Of a DNA stretch of 64,000 nucleotides, positions 9,901 to 17,511 are shown one piece after another. Source of the stretch: Ignavibacteria bacterium (GTDB taxonomy: Bacteria; Bacteroidota; Ignavibacteria; Kapaibacteriales; Kapaibacteriaceae); contig JADJIQ010000005.1 of NCBI GenBank assembly GCA_016707005.1, forward strand, positions 372,001-436,000, read 5' to 3'. The notes beneath the pieces are model-generated. The model saw nothing but the letters and a program-made list of their open reading frames with translations. It was not told the DNA's origin and did not search any database. Made by a program: the position numbers and the translations under genes. Each line of letters opens with the position of its first letter. Within the stretch, counting starts at the first letter, position 1.

Positions 9901-11373
9901 TCGATCGTACCATCACCAGCATTGCATGGCATCCGAATGGGACGTTGCTCTATGCTGCGAGTGGGAACAACCTCTCACTCATCGATGTACCAACTCGTAA
10001 TGTTGTGTTGCAAACAGATCTCGATGCACCGGCCAACGAAGTTTCCGTCTCACCTCTTGGAACCCAGGTGGTGATCGTTCAGAACACCAGAACAGAACCC
10101 GTCCAGATCTTTGATGCATCCTCTCTTACTCCGCTTTATGGTGTTGGTGCTTCACTAGGATCCAAATACGCCCCTTCTCATGGACGATTTGCCGGCGCGA
10201 CAGTGATGCATGCAACATCTTCTGTCTTCGGCGCAGGGATCGTGCGCAGTTTTGGTCCGTCAGGTCCAACAACCATCTCTGATGTTTCCGATACACTCTT
10301 CTCCATCGTGTGGCCGCGAGCAACTGCTCGGAATGTTGACATGGGTAGAGTACGTGTTGCGCAGCGGAAGGACTCAACAGTGGTAGACCTGGTGAGCAAT
10401 GTAACAGCGTTCAAGCTGCGGGCCGACTCGATCCGAATTCTCGGTGCTAATGCCACGGACTATAGAGTGACCATCGAGAACATTCCCGGTACACTTGGAG
10501 CCCCTTCCCTATCCCGAGGAGAGATCACATTCACTCCGTCGGTCCTTGGGACACGCACAGCATTCTGTGAGATCTACGTTGGCCGCGATACGGCGCGGTT
10601 CGACATCACCGGAGTTGGTGTAGAGCCAACGTTGGCCTTTGTGCGTCAGCGTATCGATATGGGCACACATCTTATCGGTGAAACATTCGATTCAGCAGTG
10701 GTGGTGCTGAGAAGCGTGTCGGCCACCCCAACGCAGATCCAACGCATGTGTCTGTTAGACGGGCCAGTGATGCCCTTCCGGATCGTGGAGGGAGCTGGTG
10801 TGACATGTGCGGCCCCATTCACGGTAGCAGCGGGCGACAGTATTCGGTTGGTCCTTCGTTTTACACCGTCCTTCATCGGTCGCGTCTCCACCCTCCTCGA
10901 AGTAGAGACTGACGATGGACTCGGAACCTATGACGTTACCGTACTCGGAACTGGTATTGGTCCGGTGATCGGTCTGCGCAGTGATTCGGGATATCCCGGA
11001 GACAGGCGCCCCTTCACTCTTGAAATGCGCGGTGTGAATGGGATGTTGCAAGGTGGTGCTACCCTTGGCTACGAAGCGGAGTTGACGTTTGAACCATCTG
11101 TAGTGGTTGCACAGGCAGGTGAGCGCACGGCCATCGGCAAGGTGATCATGCGCGGCACATGGTCGGGTGCAGATTCGGTGATGCCTTCGGCACGATGATG
11201 ACGTGACGATTGATGTCTTGACGATGCAAGGTCGAACGATCAAACACCAAGAAGAACGAGGTCGATCAGGCCAGTTCACTGTCCCGATCGACCTCATACA
11301 TGTTGCACATGGCGTCTATATCATCCGTGTGAGCACGTCAACCACGGTGAAGAGTGTGATTACTTCGTGGTAG
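6991..11373 (+). pseudogene. T9SS-secreted vWA / WD40-like propeller / ASH-domain protein, disrupted by several frameshifts
   Basis: One gene of about 1460 codons broken into pieces. Pieces in order: GTG start with signal peptide and a von Willebrand A domain with MIDAS DISNS (6991-~7405, frame 1); frame 3 to ~7560 (VISSVVPRGE... VLVTDAF); frame 1 to ~7935; frame 3 to ~8085 (VVRFTTLPSG); frame 1 to ~8490 with an Ig-like segment; at least one more shift; then frame 3 from ~8560 to 11198 holding WD40-like repeats, two ASH/HYDIN-like domains (~10,330-10,980) and the start of the tail. A last shift near 11195 leads into a C-terminal T9SS sorting domain (VTIDVLTMQG... GVYIIRV... ITSW, TAG at 11371). 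Protein-like sequence continues across every break, and several breaks fall in homopolymers (TTTTGGGG at ~7562, AAAAA at ~7920, GGG at ~8090), so sequencing indels are as likely as true decay. Confidence 0.8.
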
Positions 11374-11758
11374 TTGGCAAGCCCGCGGAGGACCAGGCAT
11401 TGTAACCGCCTGAGACGTTGTAGACGTTTTTGAAGCCCTTCTGCACCATGATGTCCGACGCGCGTGCGCTTCGTCCGCCAACAGCACAGTAGACCACTAC
11501 CGGTTTGTTCTTATCGAGCTTGGCGATGTTTGCATCGAAGCCGGCATCGTTCACATTGGCAAGCTTTGCGTCCTTGAGATGTCCGGCACGATATTCGTCG
11601 GGCGTGCGAACATCCAAGACCACTACACCGCCTTTATCGATCATTGTCTTGGCTTCCGTTACGTTTACATTCTTCCTCGTTTGTCCACATGCAGTGGACG
11701 TGAAGAGAACTGCACCAAGAAGCATCACCGGCAGAATCCGCATGATGAAACGCATCAT
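11360..11758 (-). CDS. Rhodanese-domain lipoprotein
   Basis: 132 residues from the ATG at 11758 (AGGAG ribosome site). N-terminal hydrophobic segment ends TSTAC, a plausible lipoprotein cleavage site, then a single rhodanese domain with the active-site loop CAVGGRS (Cys about residue 91) and the characteristic DVRTPDEYRAGH. Such domains carry persulfide sulfur. It is translationally coupled (ATGA) to the preceding rhodanese gene once that gene's frame is restored, and it follows a sulfide:quinone-oxidoreductase-like gene, so a role in periplasmic sulfane sulfur handling is likely. Its stop lies 14 bases inside the end of the convergent vWA gene. Confidence 0.9.
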   Translation of the reverse strand: MMRFIMRILPVMLLGAVLFTSTACGQTRKNVNVTEAKTMIDKGGVVVLDVRTPDEYRAGHLKDAKLANVNDAGFDANIAKLDKNKPVVVYCAVGGRSARASDIMVQKGFKNVYNVSGGYNAWSSAGLPTTTK

Positions 11759-12080
11759 TTGGTCTCCTGTAGTTCTGCCATCAAACGATTCACGGACGTC
11801 CACGGACCTCCATTGAAGGCCTTGTAGCCTTTGACGAGGCCAGACCAGTGGCTGAGCCACTACGTCCGCCCGATGCACAGCAGAAGACGATCGGCTTCGA
11901 CGTTGGCATTGAACCAAGCTTGTTCGGCAGTTCGTTCAGAGGAACATTCTTTGAGCCGGCAACGTGGCCGCCACTGAATTCAGCAGGTGTGCGCACGTCG
12001 ATGACAATTGCGCCATTACGAAGTGCTTCGGCAACGTCATCGCTGCCTCCACCCATCATGTTTTTGAGAAAGTTGAGCAT
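11755..12080 (-). CDS. Cytoplasmic rhodanese-domain protein, single-base frameshift near the 3' end
   Basis: About 108 codons from ATG 12080 (AGGAAA upstream): MLNFLKNMMGGG, then a rhodanese domain with DVRTPAEFSGGH and active-site loop CASGGRS. As given, the frame leaves the family pattern after GLASSK and stops at 11790. Adding one base in the run at 11828-11833 (cctttg on the plus strand) restores GYKAFNGGPWTSV, the usual rhodanese ending, and moves the stop to 11755-11757, where it forms an ATGA overlap with the next rhodanese gene. Both points argue that the intact form is the real one, with either a sequencing deletion or a very recent mutation. Partner of the SQR-like gene upstream. 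Confidence 0.8.
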
Positions 12081-12138
12081 TTGTTTCCTGTGGTTACTAG
12101 TTACAGTACGAATGTAGGTAGGGAGCTGACTCTGTTTC

Positions 12139-12153
12139 TGTGACGGAGTCACA
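12139..12153. promoter_or_regulatory. Crp/Fnr-like inverted repeat upstream of the rhodanese pair
   Basis: TGTGAC-GGA-GTCACA, perfect arms, 59 bp upstream of the rhodanese start codon (12080) and just past the SQR stop (12158). The closely similar site before SQR lies at the same distance from its start. A sequence close to a Bacteroidota -7 element (TACATTCG on the minus strand, about 12110) lies between site and gene. A terminator role for this small hairpin is less likely because no T tract follows. Confidence 0.5.
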
Positions 12154-12157
12154 AACC

Positions 12158-13351
12158 TCATACATGGGCGTGACGGCGGCTCCACAGGAAGTATTTCTCA
12201 AAGGCCAGTTTTGCCCAATGGGCTTCCGGACCAGGGATGATAAAGGAATGCTCGCGTGGGCTCAGCATGTGGTCGCCCACGATCATCATACCCATGTTTC
12301 CGGTGTCCATGATGCAATACGCGGCCATGTCATCGAACTTCTCTGCCTTCAGTGGGAGCCCCTTGATATCCGCAACGATGTTCTTCACAGCGGTCTTTGC
12401 CATTTGTTCTGTTGGCCAGCCGGTCTTTGGAACACCGCATGGAACTTCAGTTTCCATAGGGGGCTTGATGTGGACAGCAACACCGGCAGCAAAGACATTC
12501 TTATACGTTGGATGTTGATATGTATCGTCCACCTCGATGAATCCGTTTGCATTTGCAAGGCCCGGCGTATTGCGAACAGCATCAACACCGAGGAAGCGAG
12601 GCATGATCATGGTGAACTTCGATGGATAGAACTCTCCATTCTGCAGTTCCACTCCGTCGGCGCGTACTTCCTTGATGACGGAATTGAGCTTATAGTCGAT
12701 GTGATACATGTTGAACATCCATTCGCACATCTTCTGTGCATTGCCGAAGCCACCGATCCCGAAGTGTGCGGCGAACGGCTCCGCGGTGATGTACGTGATC
12801 GGTGCCTTGTCCTTGATGTGGTTCTTTGCCACTTGATAGCGCGTGTTGAAGAGGAACTCATATGTTGCGCCGAAACATGCAGCCCCCTGAGCAGAGGCGA
12901 TCACGATCGGGCCTGGGTCTTTGAGGAATTTCGTCCACGCTTCGCGAGTCTTTTGAGCCACGCCCAGACCGACGATTGAGTGAGAGTGCTCGCGGAGTCC
13001 GGGGATGTAGTCATAGTCCACCTTTGGACCGGTACCGATCATGATGTAATCATATCGCACCGGTTCATGGTCCTTGATCATGACAAGGTTGGCATCGAGG
13101 TCGAACCGTTCCACTTCCGCCTCGATGAAATTGATGTTGTGGGCCTTGTAGATAGGGCGCACATCGAACGTGATATCCTTTTCTTCGCGGAGTCCGAACG
13201 GATACCAAATGAGCGAAGGGAAGAAGAGAAACTTGTGGGTATTGGCGATCACCGTTACATCGTGGTTGTCGCCTACCAGTTCCTTGAGTTCGATCGCAGC
13301 GGTATATCCGGCGAAGTTCGTGCCAATGATGGCTATCTGTTTGCGTTCCAT
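12158..13351 (-). CDS. Sulfide:quinone oxidoreductase-like FAD flavoprotein
   Basis: 397 residues with an N-terminal FAD-binding fold (IAIIGTNFAGYTAA, residues 6-19). Two cysteines sit where SQR enzymes carry their redox pair: C159 in GAACFGATYEF and C305 in VPCGVPKTGWPTEQ. The third Cys of classical SQRs (Cys128 in the Acidithiobacillus enzyme) has no clear counterpart near residue 130. SQR oxidises sulfide to persulfide/polysulfide and passes electrons to quinone at the membrane; the C-terminal region with an amphipathic end (FEKYFLWSRR) fits membrane association. Good ribosome site AGGAGG five bases before the ATG. Followed by two rhodaneses, which strengthens the sulfur assignment. A type-II NADH dehydrogenase-like role is the alternative. 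Confidence 0.82.
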   Translation of the reverse strand: MERKQIAIIGTNFAGYTAAIELKELVGDNHDVTVIANTHKFLFFPSLIWYPFGLREEKDITFDVRPIYKAHNINFIEAEVERFDLDANLVMIKDHEPVRYDYIMIGTGPKVDYDYIPGLREHSHSIVGLGVAQKTREAWTKFLKDPGPIVIASAQGAACFGATYEFLFNTRYQVAKNHIKDKAPITYITAEPFAAHFGIGGFGNAQKMCEWMFNMYHIDYKLNSVIKEVRADGVELQNGEFYPSKFTMIMPRFLGVDAVRNTPGLANANGFIEVDDTYQHPTYKNVFAAGVAVHIKPPMETEVPCGVPKTGWPTEQMAKTAVKNIVADIKGLPLKAEKFDDMAAYCIMDTGNMGMMIVGDHMLSPREHSFIIPGPEAHWAKLAFEKYFLWSRRHAHV

Positions 13352-13408
13352 TGAGTCCTCCTAGGTTGAATCACTGAATGCAACTTCGGGGGGTTCGCCC
13401 TAAGCATA

Positions 13409-13424
13409 TATGACCAAAGTCACA
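13409..13424. promoter_or_regulatory. Crp/Fnr-like inverted repeat upstream of SQR
   Basis: TATGAC-CAAA-GTCACA on the plus strand: inner arms TGAC/GTCA are perfect and the right arm extends to GTCACA. It lies 58 bp upstream of the SQR start codon at 13351, almost the same distance as the 12139 site from the rhodanese start. Confidence 0.45.
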
Positions 13425-13454
13425 TTTCGGACACAAAAGACCGCTTTGACGCCG

Positions 13455-13739
13455 ACAAAGAAACTCCGGGGCTCGGCTGGGATGATGCCGGGCCCGGGAT
13501 AACTGTCGGCGCGACGTGTGAAGTAGGATGTTCCGAGCACATTATTGCAGCTCGCGTCAACACTGATCATGCCGAACGTGTAGCCTATGGTGATGTCGGC
13601 AACATTGTACGAGGGGATAAGACCTGATACGGCCGATGCGGTGTACTCGGCATTGCTTGCATCGCTGTATTGCTGACCGATGAACGACAAGAGCAAGGAA
13701 ACACGGAAGCCCCCTTCCTTTACATTCATGCCGGTTCGA
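13455..13739 (-). repeat. Direct repeat copy A (receptor 3' end)
   Basis: 285 bp matching 17534-17818 without gaps at an offset of 4079; by hand I count about 18 mismatches, 12 of them in the last 60 bases, so the first ~225 bp are about 97% identical. The two copies bracket the MORN/transglutaminase-like gene. Confidence 0.9.
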
Positions 13740-13955
13740 TTTATCGTCCGGGCGGGACAATGCCATTGGGGATCCAATGAATGACTGCCAGCTGCCGTAC
13801 GGTGCTGATCACAGTGGAGACGCCGTTGGAGTAGGCCTCGAGTGAACAACCGAGCAACTCGTGAAAACATGGGCCGTTGGCTATCCCAGATCGGGTATCC
13901 AACGGCTCTTGTCGTAGATTCGGTTGGTAGATCGATTTGATGAATAAGGGGCGAA

Positions 13956-16900
13956 ATGGTGATACGTCAATTTGTCGCACTGTGGTTGTCGGTGAGCCTC
14001 CTTGTTGTTGGCTTGCTTGCGCAGAATGCTGAGAACGTCAAGAACGATCGTGGTCGTCAAGGGGCCTGGAAGATCTGGCTAACCCGTAGTCTGGAGGAGA
14101 GTACAGATTCCCTCATAGCCCCCTACTATAGATATGTTACCTACACAGACGGTGAAGAGTCGGGCCCCTTTACGGATCACTACAGAAGTGGTTCTGTGTA
14201 CCGGAAGGGCAGACTGATTCGTGTTGGTAAACGAGCGGTGCCGGATGGGATAGTGGAATTGTATAGAGAATCTGGTTCGCTTAAAGCGCGCGAAACATAC
14301 TACCGAGGCAAGCGCACTGGACTATATACCAAGTATGCGATCTCAGGTGCTATGACACTTGAGGGCGAATTCGATGAAGATAGACGCGTAGGCATTTGGA
14401 CAACATTTTATGAGACTGGGCAGGTCAAATCGAGGGGGAACTATGTAGACAACAATCAGGACGGAGAGTGGGTAACGTTCTCGGATGATGGACGTGTAAA
14501 GGAAACCGCCCTGTATTCCGATGGAAAACTGATTGACTGGGCTGCACTACTGGACCTCTGCGAAAAGACACAATCCTCGGACCGCATCACGGATGCATTA
14601 CGATACTGGGAGCAGGCTCGCACCTCCATCTATACATCGATGGGTCCCACCTCCCTTCCGGCGGGCCGACTGCATATGGCACGATGTCGTATTGCTTGGA
14701 TTCAAGGAAATGCGTCACTGTCATTCCAACATCTCGATACGGCACTACAGATCTATCAGAGCGCCGGAGATGCCGGACGCATCGTTTATCAAGATGCGAT
14801 TCAGAAGATCCTTGAGTTTGCACACGAACAATACGCTGCAACGCTGCTGACTCGTTTGAATCCGGTTCTGATCGACATCATGGACAATGACACGACACTT
14901 AGATACAGCAGCTTCAAACGACTCCTAAGAACTTCCTACCGAGGCAATGTCGTAATCGAGGACCACTCTCTCCTAAGAAGACATGTGCAGTGGGCTTCAA
15001 CGAGGCTACCAAAGCTTGCCACTGCAGAAGACACTGAGTATACCAAGGACATGTATACGATATGGAATGAATTGCTCACCTCCTCGTTTTTCATGCACGA
15101 GTATACCCTGCAAGCGCAATGTCGACGCGAGGCGGAGGCTCTACCCGGCCTGCACAACAATTCGGACATTCATGTCCTTCGAATTCGATTCCTGCCTACT
15201 CGTGCTATGGACATCTTCTCCGACTCTGTTACGACATGGCAGGAGAAGAAGAATCGCCTCTTGATGTTCTTAGATGAATGCCGCGATGTTTCTGGATTGA
15301 CCTATGGATCTGAATATGCTACCGTTGCCGGCTTTGGCATCCAGATGACGGACACCGCATTCATTCATGCAGTGCTTAATAAAGTTCCAAAGAGCGGAGT
15401 GGTTGCGACGGACTACACAAAGCACGCGATCGCAAGCCACCACGTGTGGCTATATCTGGCCGAGCAGAACTGCGATTCGGCTCGCAAGTACCTTGAAGAA
15501 GTGCGCTTGCTGGGTATATCTCTAAAGTCACAGAAGCTCTACGATAGATACAAGGAGGCTGTAGATGAATGCGGTCATACTGACCTTATACGTACACTCC
15601 CTGAGGTCGATACCCTTCGCACGAGCAAGGGAGAGATCAGCTCGCTGTCGCTCCGGGACCTACTAACCACGGTATTCACAAAGGACGCACCCGTCTATGT
15701 GGCTGCAATCACTGAAGGGGCAACGTCTGAGCAACGTCTTCTAGCATTGCTTCTTGTTGACTCAATCGCACCTCTTCCATCACATTCAGTCTACTTGGAT
15801 GGATATTCTCAGATTCGACAGAAAGTTCGTACCACCGTCGAGAACAGAACTTCTCCAGTTGACAAGGCCGAAGCATTGTTTCGAGTGTTACACGATTCCG
15901 TTCTAACAAAGTATGTGGGGAGCATCCCACTTCGGAGAGTGTTTGAGAACGGACAGTACAACTGTGCCTCTGCTGTAGCGCTCTACTCACTCCTTTGTAA
16001 TGATTTTGGGATACCCATCACCTACTACAAGTCTCCGGGACACATTGCATGTGGGATCCCCGACAAGAGCACGAACTCCGTAATCCCGGTTGAGCTCCTA
16101 GCTCCTGAAGACGGATTCGGATTCATTAAGCACAGGGACTCACTCATTGCCCACCTTCTTACATTTAAGTTGATAACGAATGACGAAATGGATGAACTAG
16201 GAGTGGACTCGATCTTCCGACAGTATTATGAACACACGCAGTTGAGATCATTCGAGAGTTTGCTATCTGTGGTCTCTAGCAATGCTTTATCTCGAGCCTA
16301 TATTGGAGACAAGGAGTTCAATGAACACGATTACGTGAGCATCATAAGGACCACAGTTCTTGATTCATCTAGAAGTCAGTGGTCATTGCTCTTCGGATTG
16401 TTACCCTTGACATTGGATTCTTCACTTGCAGGCAGGTTCATTAGAGATGTACGCTACATGGCAGCGTATTTCAGCGGTCAGAGACATTTCACCATTATGG
16501 TTCTTCCGCTACTTGCGAGACTCGGAGTCGTCGCCCACAGAAACGGCGATGGCGTTTCTGTGGAGCGAGCATTCCAGAGCTTTTATGACTATACTGAGAA
16601 GGATAGTAGCGGACTCGCACTGCGACAGTTGATTCAGAAAGCGTATGCAGGCTATCGTCTCGGCGTAGCAATGGAGGCCGGCCACTCAGACACTGCATAT
16701 GCATATTATCGGAAGTGCTGGTCGGATCGCTCCCTTGATGGTTTTCCAGGCTATGATCGTGTAGTTCGAGCCTATGCTGATGACTGCATTGAAGATAGAG
16801 CTTACTCCACAGCATTGAATGTCGTCGAAGAGTATTTTCAAAACGCAGCAACACCCGCTGCTCAATCTGACCTTGTTCAGGTATCATCAAAGATCCTTCA

Positions 16901-17498
16901 ATCGTACTACGTCTCTATAGTTGATAGCTCAAAGTATCGACGCATCGTTAGGCTGTTCATGAAGGAATACCTACTTATGCTTCCTGACAGGGCGGAGCAA
17001 GCAAACCAGCTGAAATTCATCCTTGAAAAGGCGGTTTTTTGGGCCCGTCATGAGTTGGGTACCATTGCAATTGCTGAAGCAAAGGCACTCGGATTTGCGA
17101 AGGACGACCTAGTAAAGATCGAGAGTGTCCACAATGTGATACTACAGAATCGATCACGCGTTACTTCGATGAAAGGTGTTACGTATAGTATTGGGCTTTA
17201 TCTGGGGGAGATCAATGGTCCTGTAACAACGTACATTCCGGCAGGAAAGACTCTAGTGTTTGCCAGCGTCACGGCCGATGGACTTGAGCCTGGCCAGCAG
17301 TTTGCCTTAAAAGTGATCGTTAAGTCATCAACGACATCCGAACATATCATCTTCGATCATAATGTTGGAGCCGTAGACGAGATCACGTATTGCTACAACT
17401 CTTTTTCTGCCTACCGAGCGTCCCTTACATCCAAAGCAACCATACTGGTATATGTCAATGGGAAGAAGGTACTCTCTCAAGACTATGATGTACGATAA
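13956..17498 (+). CDS. Secreted MORN-repeat / helical-repeat / transglutaminase-like protein
   Basis: 1180 residues. Signal peptide (VALWLSVSLLVVGLLAQ), then about six MORN-like repeats between residues 45 and 190 (for example GLYTKYAISGAMTLEGEFDEDRRVGIWTTF style units), a long helical region with TPR-like character (about 190-640), and a transglutaminase-like segment about residue 665-720 with YNCASAVALYSLL (candidate nucleophile Cys) and SPGHIACGI (candidate His). A second helical region and a small beta-rich C-terminus follow. No T9SS sorting domain is seen. An ATG at 13956 is preceded by AAGGGG. It stands alone on the plus strand, bracketed by the two copies of a TonB-receptor 3' end. The catalytic role is inferred from motif spacing only; the Asp of a triad is not assigned. 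Confidence 0.7.
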   Translation: MVIRQFVALWLSVSLLVVGLLAQNAENVKNDRGRQGAWKIWLTRSLEESTDSLIAPYYRYVTYTDGEESGPFTDHYRSGSVYRKGRLIRVGKRAVPDGIVELYRESGSLKARETYYRGKRTGLYTKYAISGAMTLEGEFDEDRRVGIWTTFYETGQVKSRGNYVDNNQDGEWVTFSDDGRVKETALYSDGKLIDWAALLDLCEKTQSSDRITDALRYWEQARTSIYTSMGPTSLPAGRLHMARCRIAWIQGNASLSFQHLDTALQIYQSAGDAGRIVYQDAIQKILEFAHEQYAATLLTRLNPVLIDIMDNDTTLRYSSFKRLLRTSYRGNVVIEDHSLLRRHVQWASTRLPKLATAEDTEYTKDMYTIWNELLTSSFFMHEYTLQAQCRREAEALPGLHNNSDIHVLRIRFLPTRAMDIFSDSVTTWQEKKNRLLMFLDECRDVSGLTYGSEYATVAGFGIQMTDTAFIHAVLNKVPKSGVVATDYTKHAIASHHVWLYLAEQNCDSARKYLEEVRLLGISLKSQKLYDRYKEAVDECGHTDLIRTLPEVDTLRTSKGEISSLSLRDLLTTVFTKDAPVYVAAITEGATSEQRLLALLLVDSIAPLPSHSVYLDGYSQIRQKVRTTVENRTSPVDKAEALFRVLHDSVLTKYVGSIPLRRVFENGQYNCASAVALYSLLCNDFGIPITYYKSPGHIACGIPDKSTNSVIPVELLAPEDGFGFIKHRDSLIAHLLTFKLITNDEMDELGVDSIFRQYYEHTQLRSFESLLSVVSSNALSRAYIGDKEFNEHDYVSIIRTTVLDSSRSQWSLLFGLLPLTLDSSLAGRFIRDVRYMAAYFSGQRHFTIMVLPLLARLGVVAHRNGDGVSVERAFQSFYDYTEKDSSGLALRQLIQKAYAGYRLGVAMEAGHSDTAYAYYRKCWSDRSLDGFPGYDRVVRAYADDCIEDRAYSTALNVVEEYFQNAATPAAQSDLVQVSSKILQSYYVSIVDSSKYRRIVRLFMKEYLLMLPDRAEQANQLKFILEKAVFWARHELGTIAIAEAKALGFAKDDLVKIESVHNVILQNRSRVTSMKGVTYSIGLYLGEINGPVTTYIPAGKTLVFASVTADGLEPGQQFALKVIVKSSTTSEHIIFDHNVGAVDEITYCYNSFSAYRASLTSKATILVYVNGKKVLSQDYDVR

Positions 17499-17511
17499 TC
17501 ATAGTAAACCC

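Larger units (their letters stand above)
13400..13870 (-). pseudogene. Remnant of a TonB-dependent receptor C-terminus
   Basis: The minus strand encodes a stretch (TGMNVKEGGFRVSLL... PAEPRSFFVGVKA) nearly identical to the last ~95 residues of the receptor at 17512-19727, in an open frame whose first ~45 residues are unrelated. Just upstream, in another frame, AYSNGVSTV...IHWIPNG resembles the receptor segment AYTAGIEAV...IHWIINA, so an older, more diverged and deleted part of the receptor is also present. No start, plug or complete barrel remains. I read it as a decayed paralogue or partial duplicate, not a functional gene. Confidence 0.8.

Noticed and set aside
12140..12979. 279-codon plus-strand frame opposite the SQR gene
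   Set aside because: It lies entirely antisense to a well-recognised enzyme, has no ribosome site and no family-like sequence.
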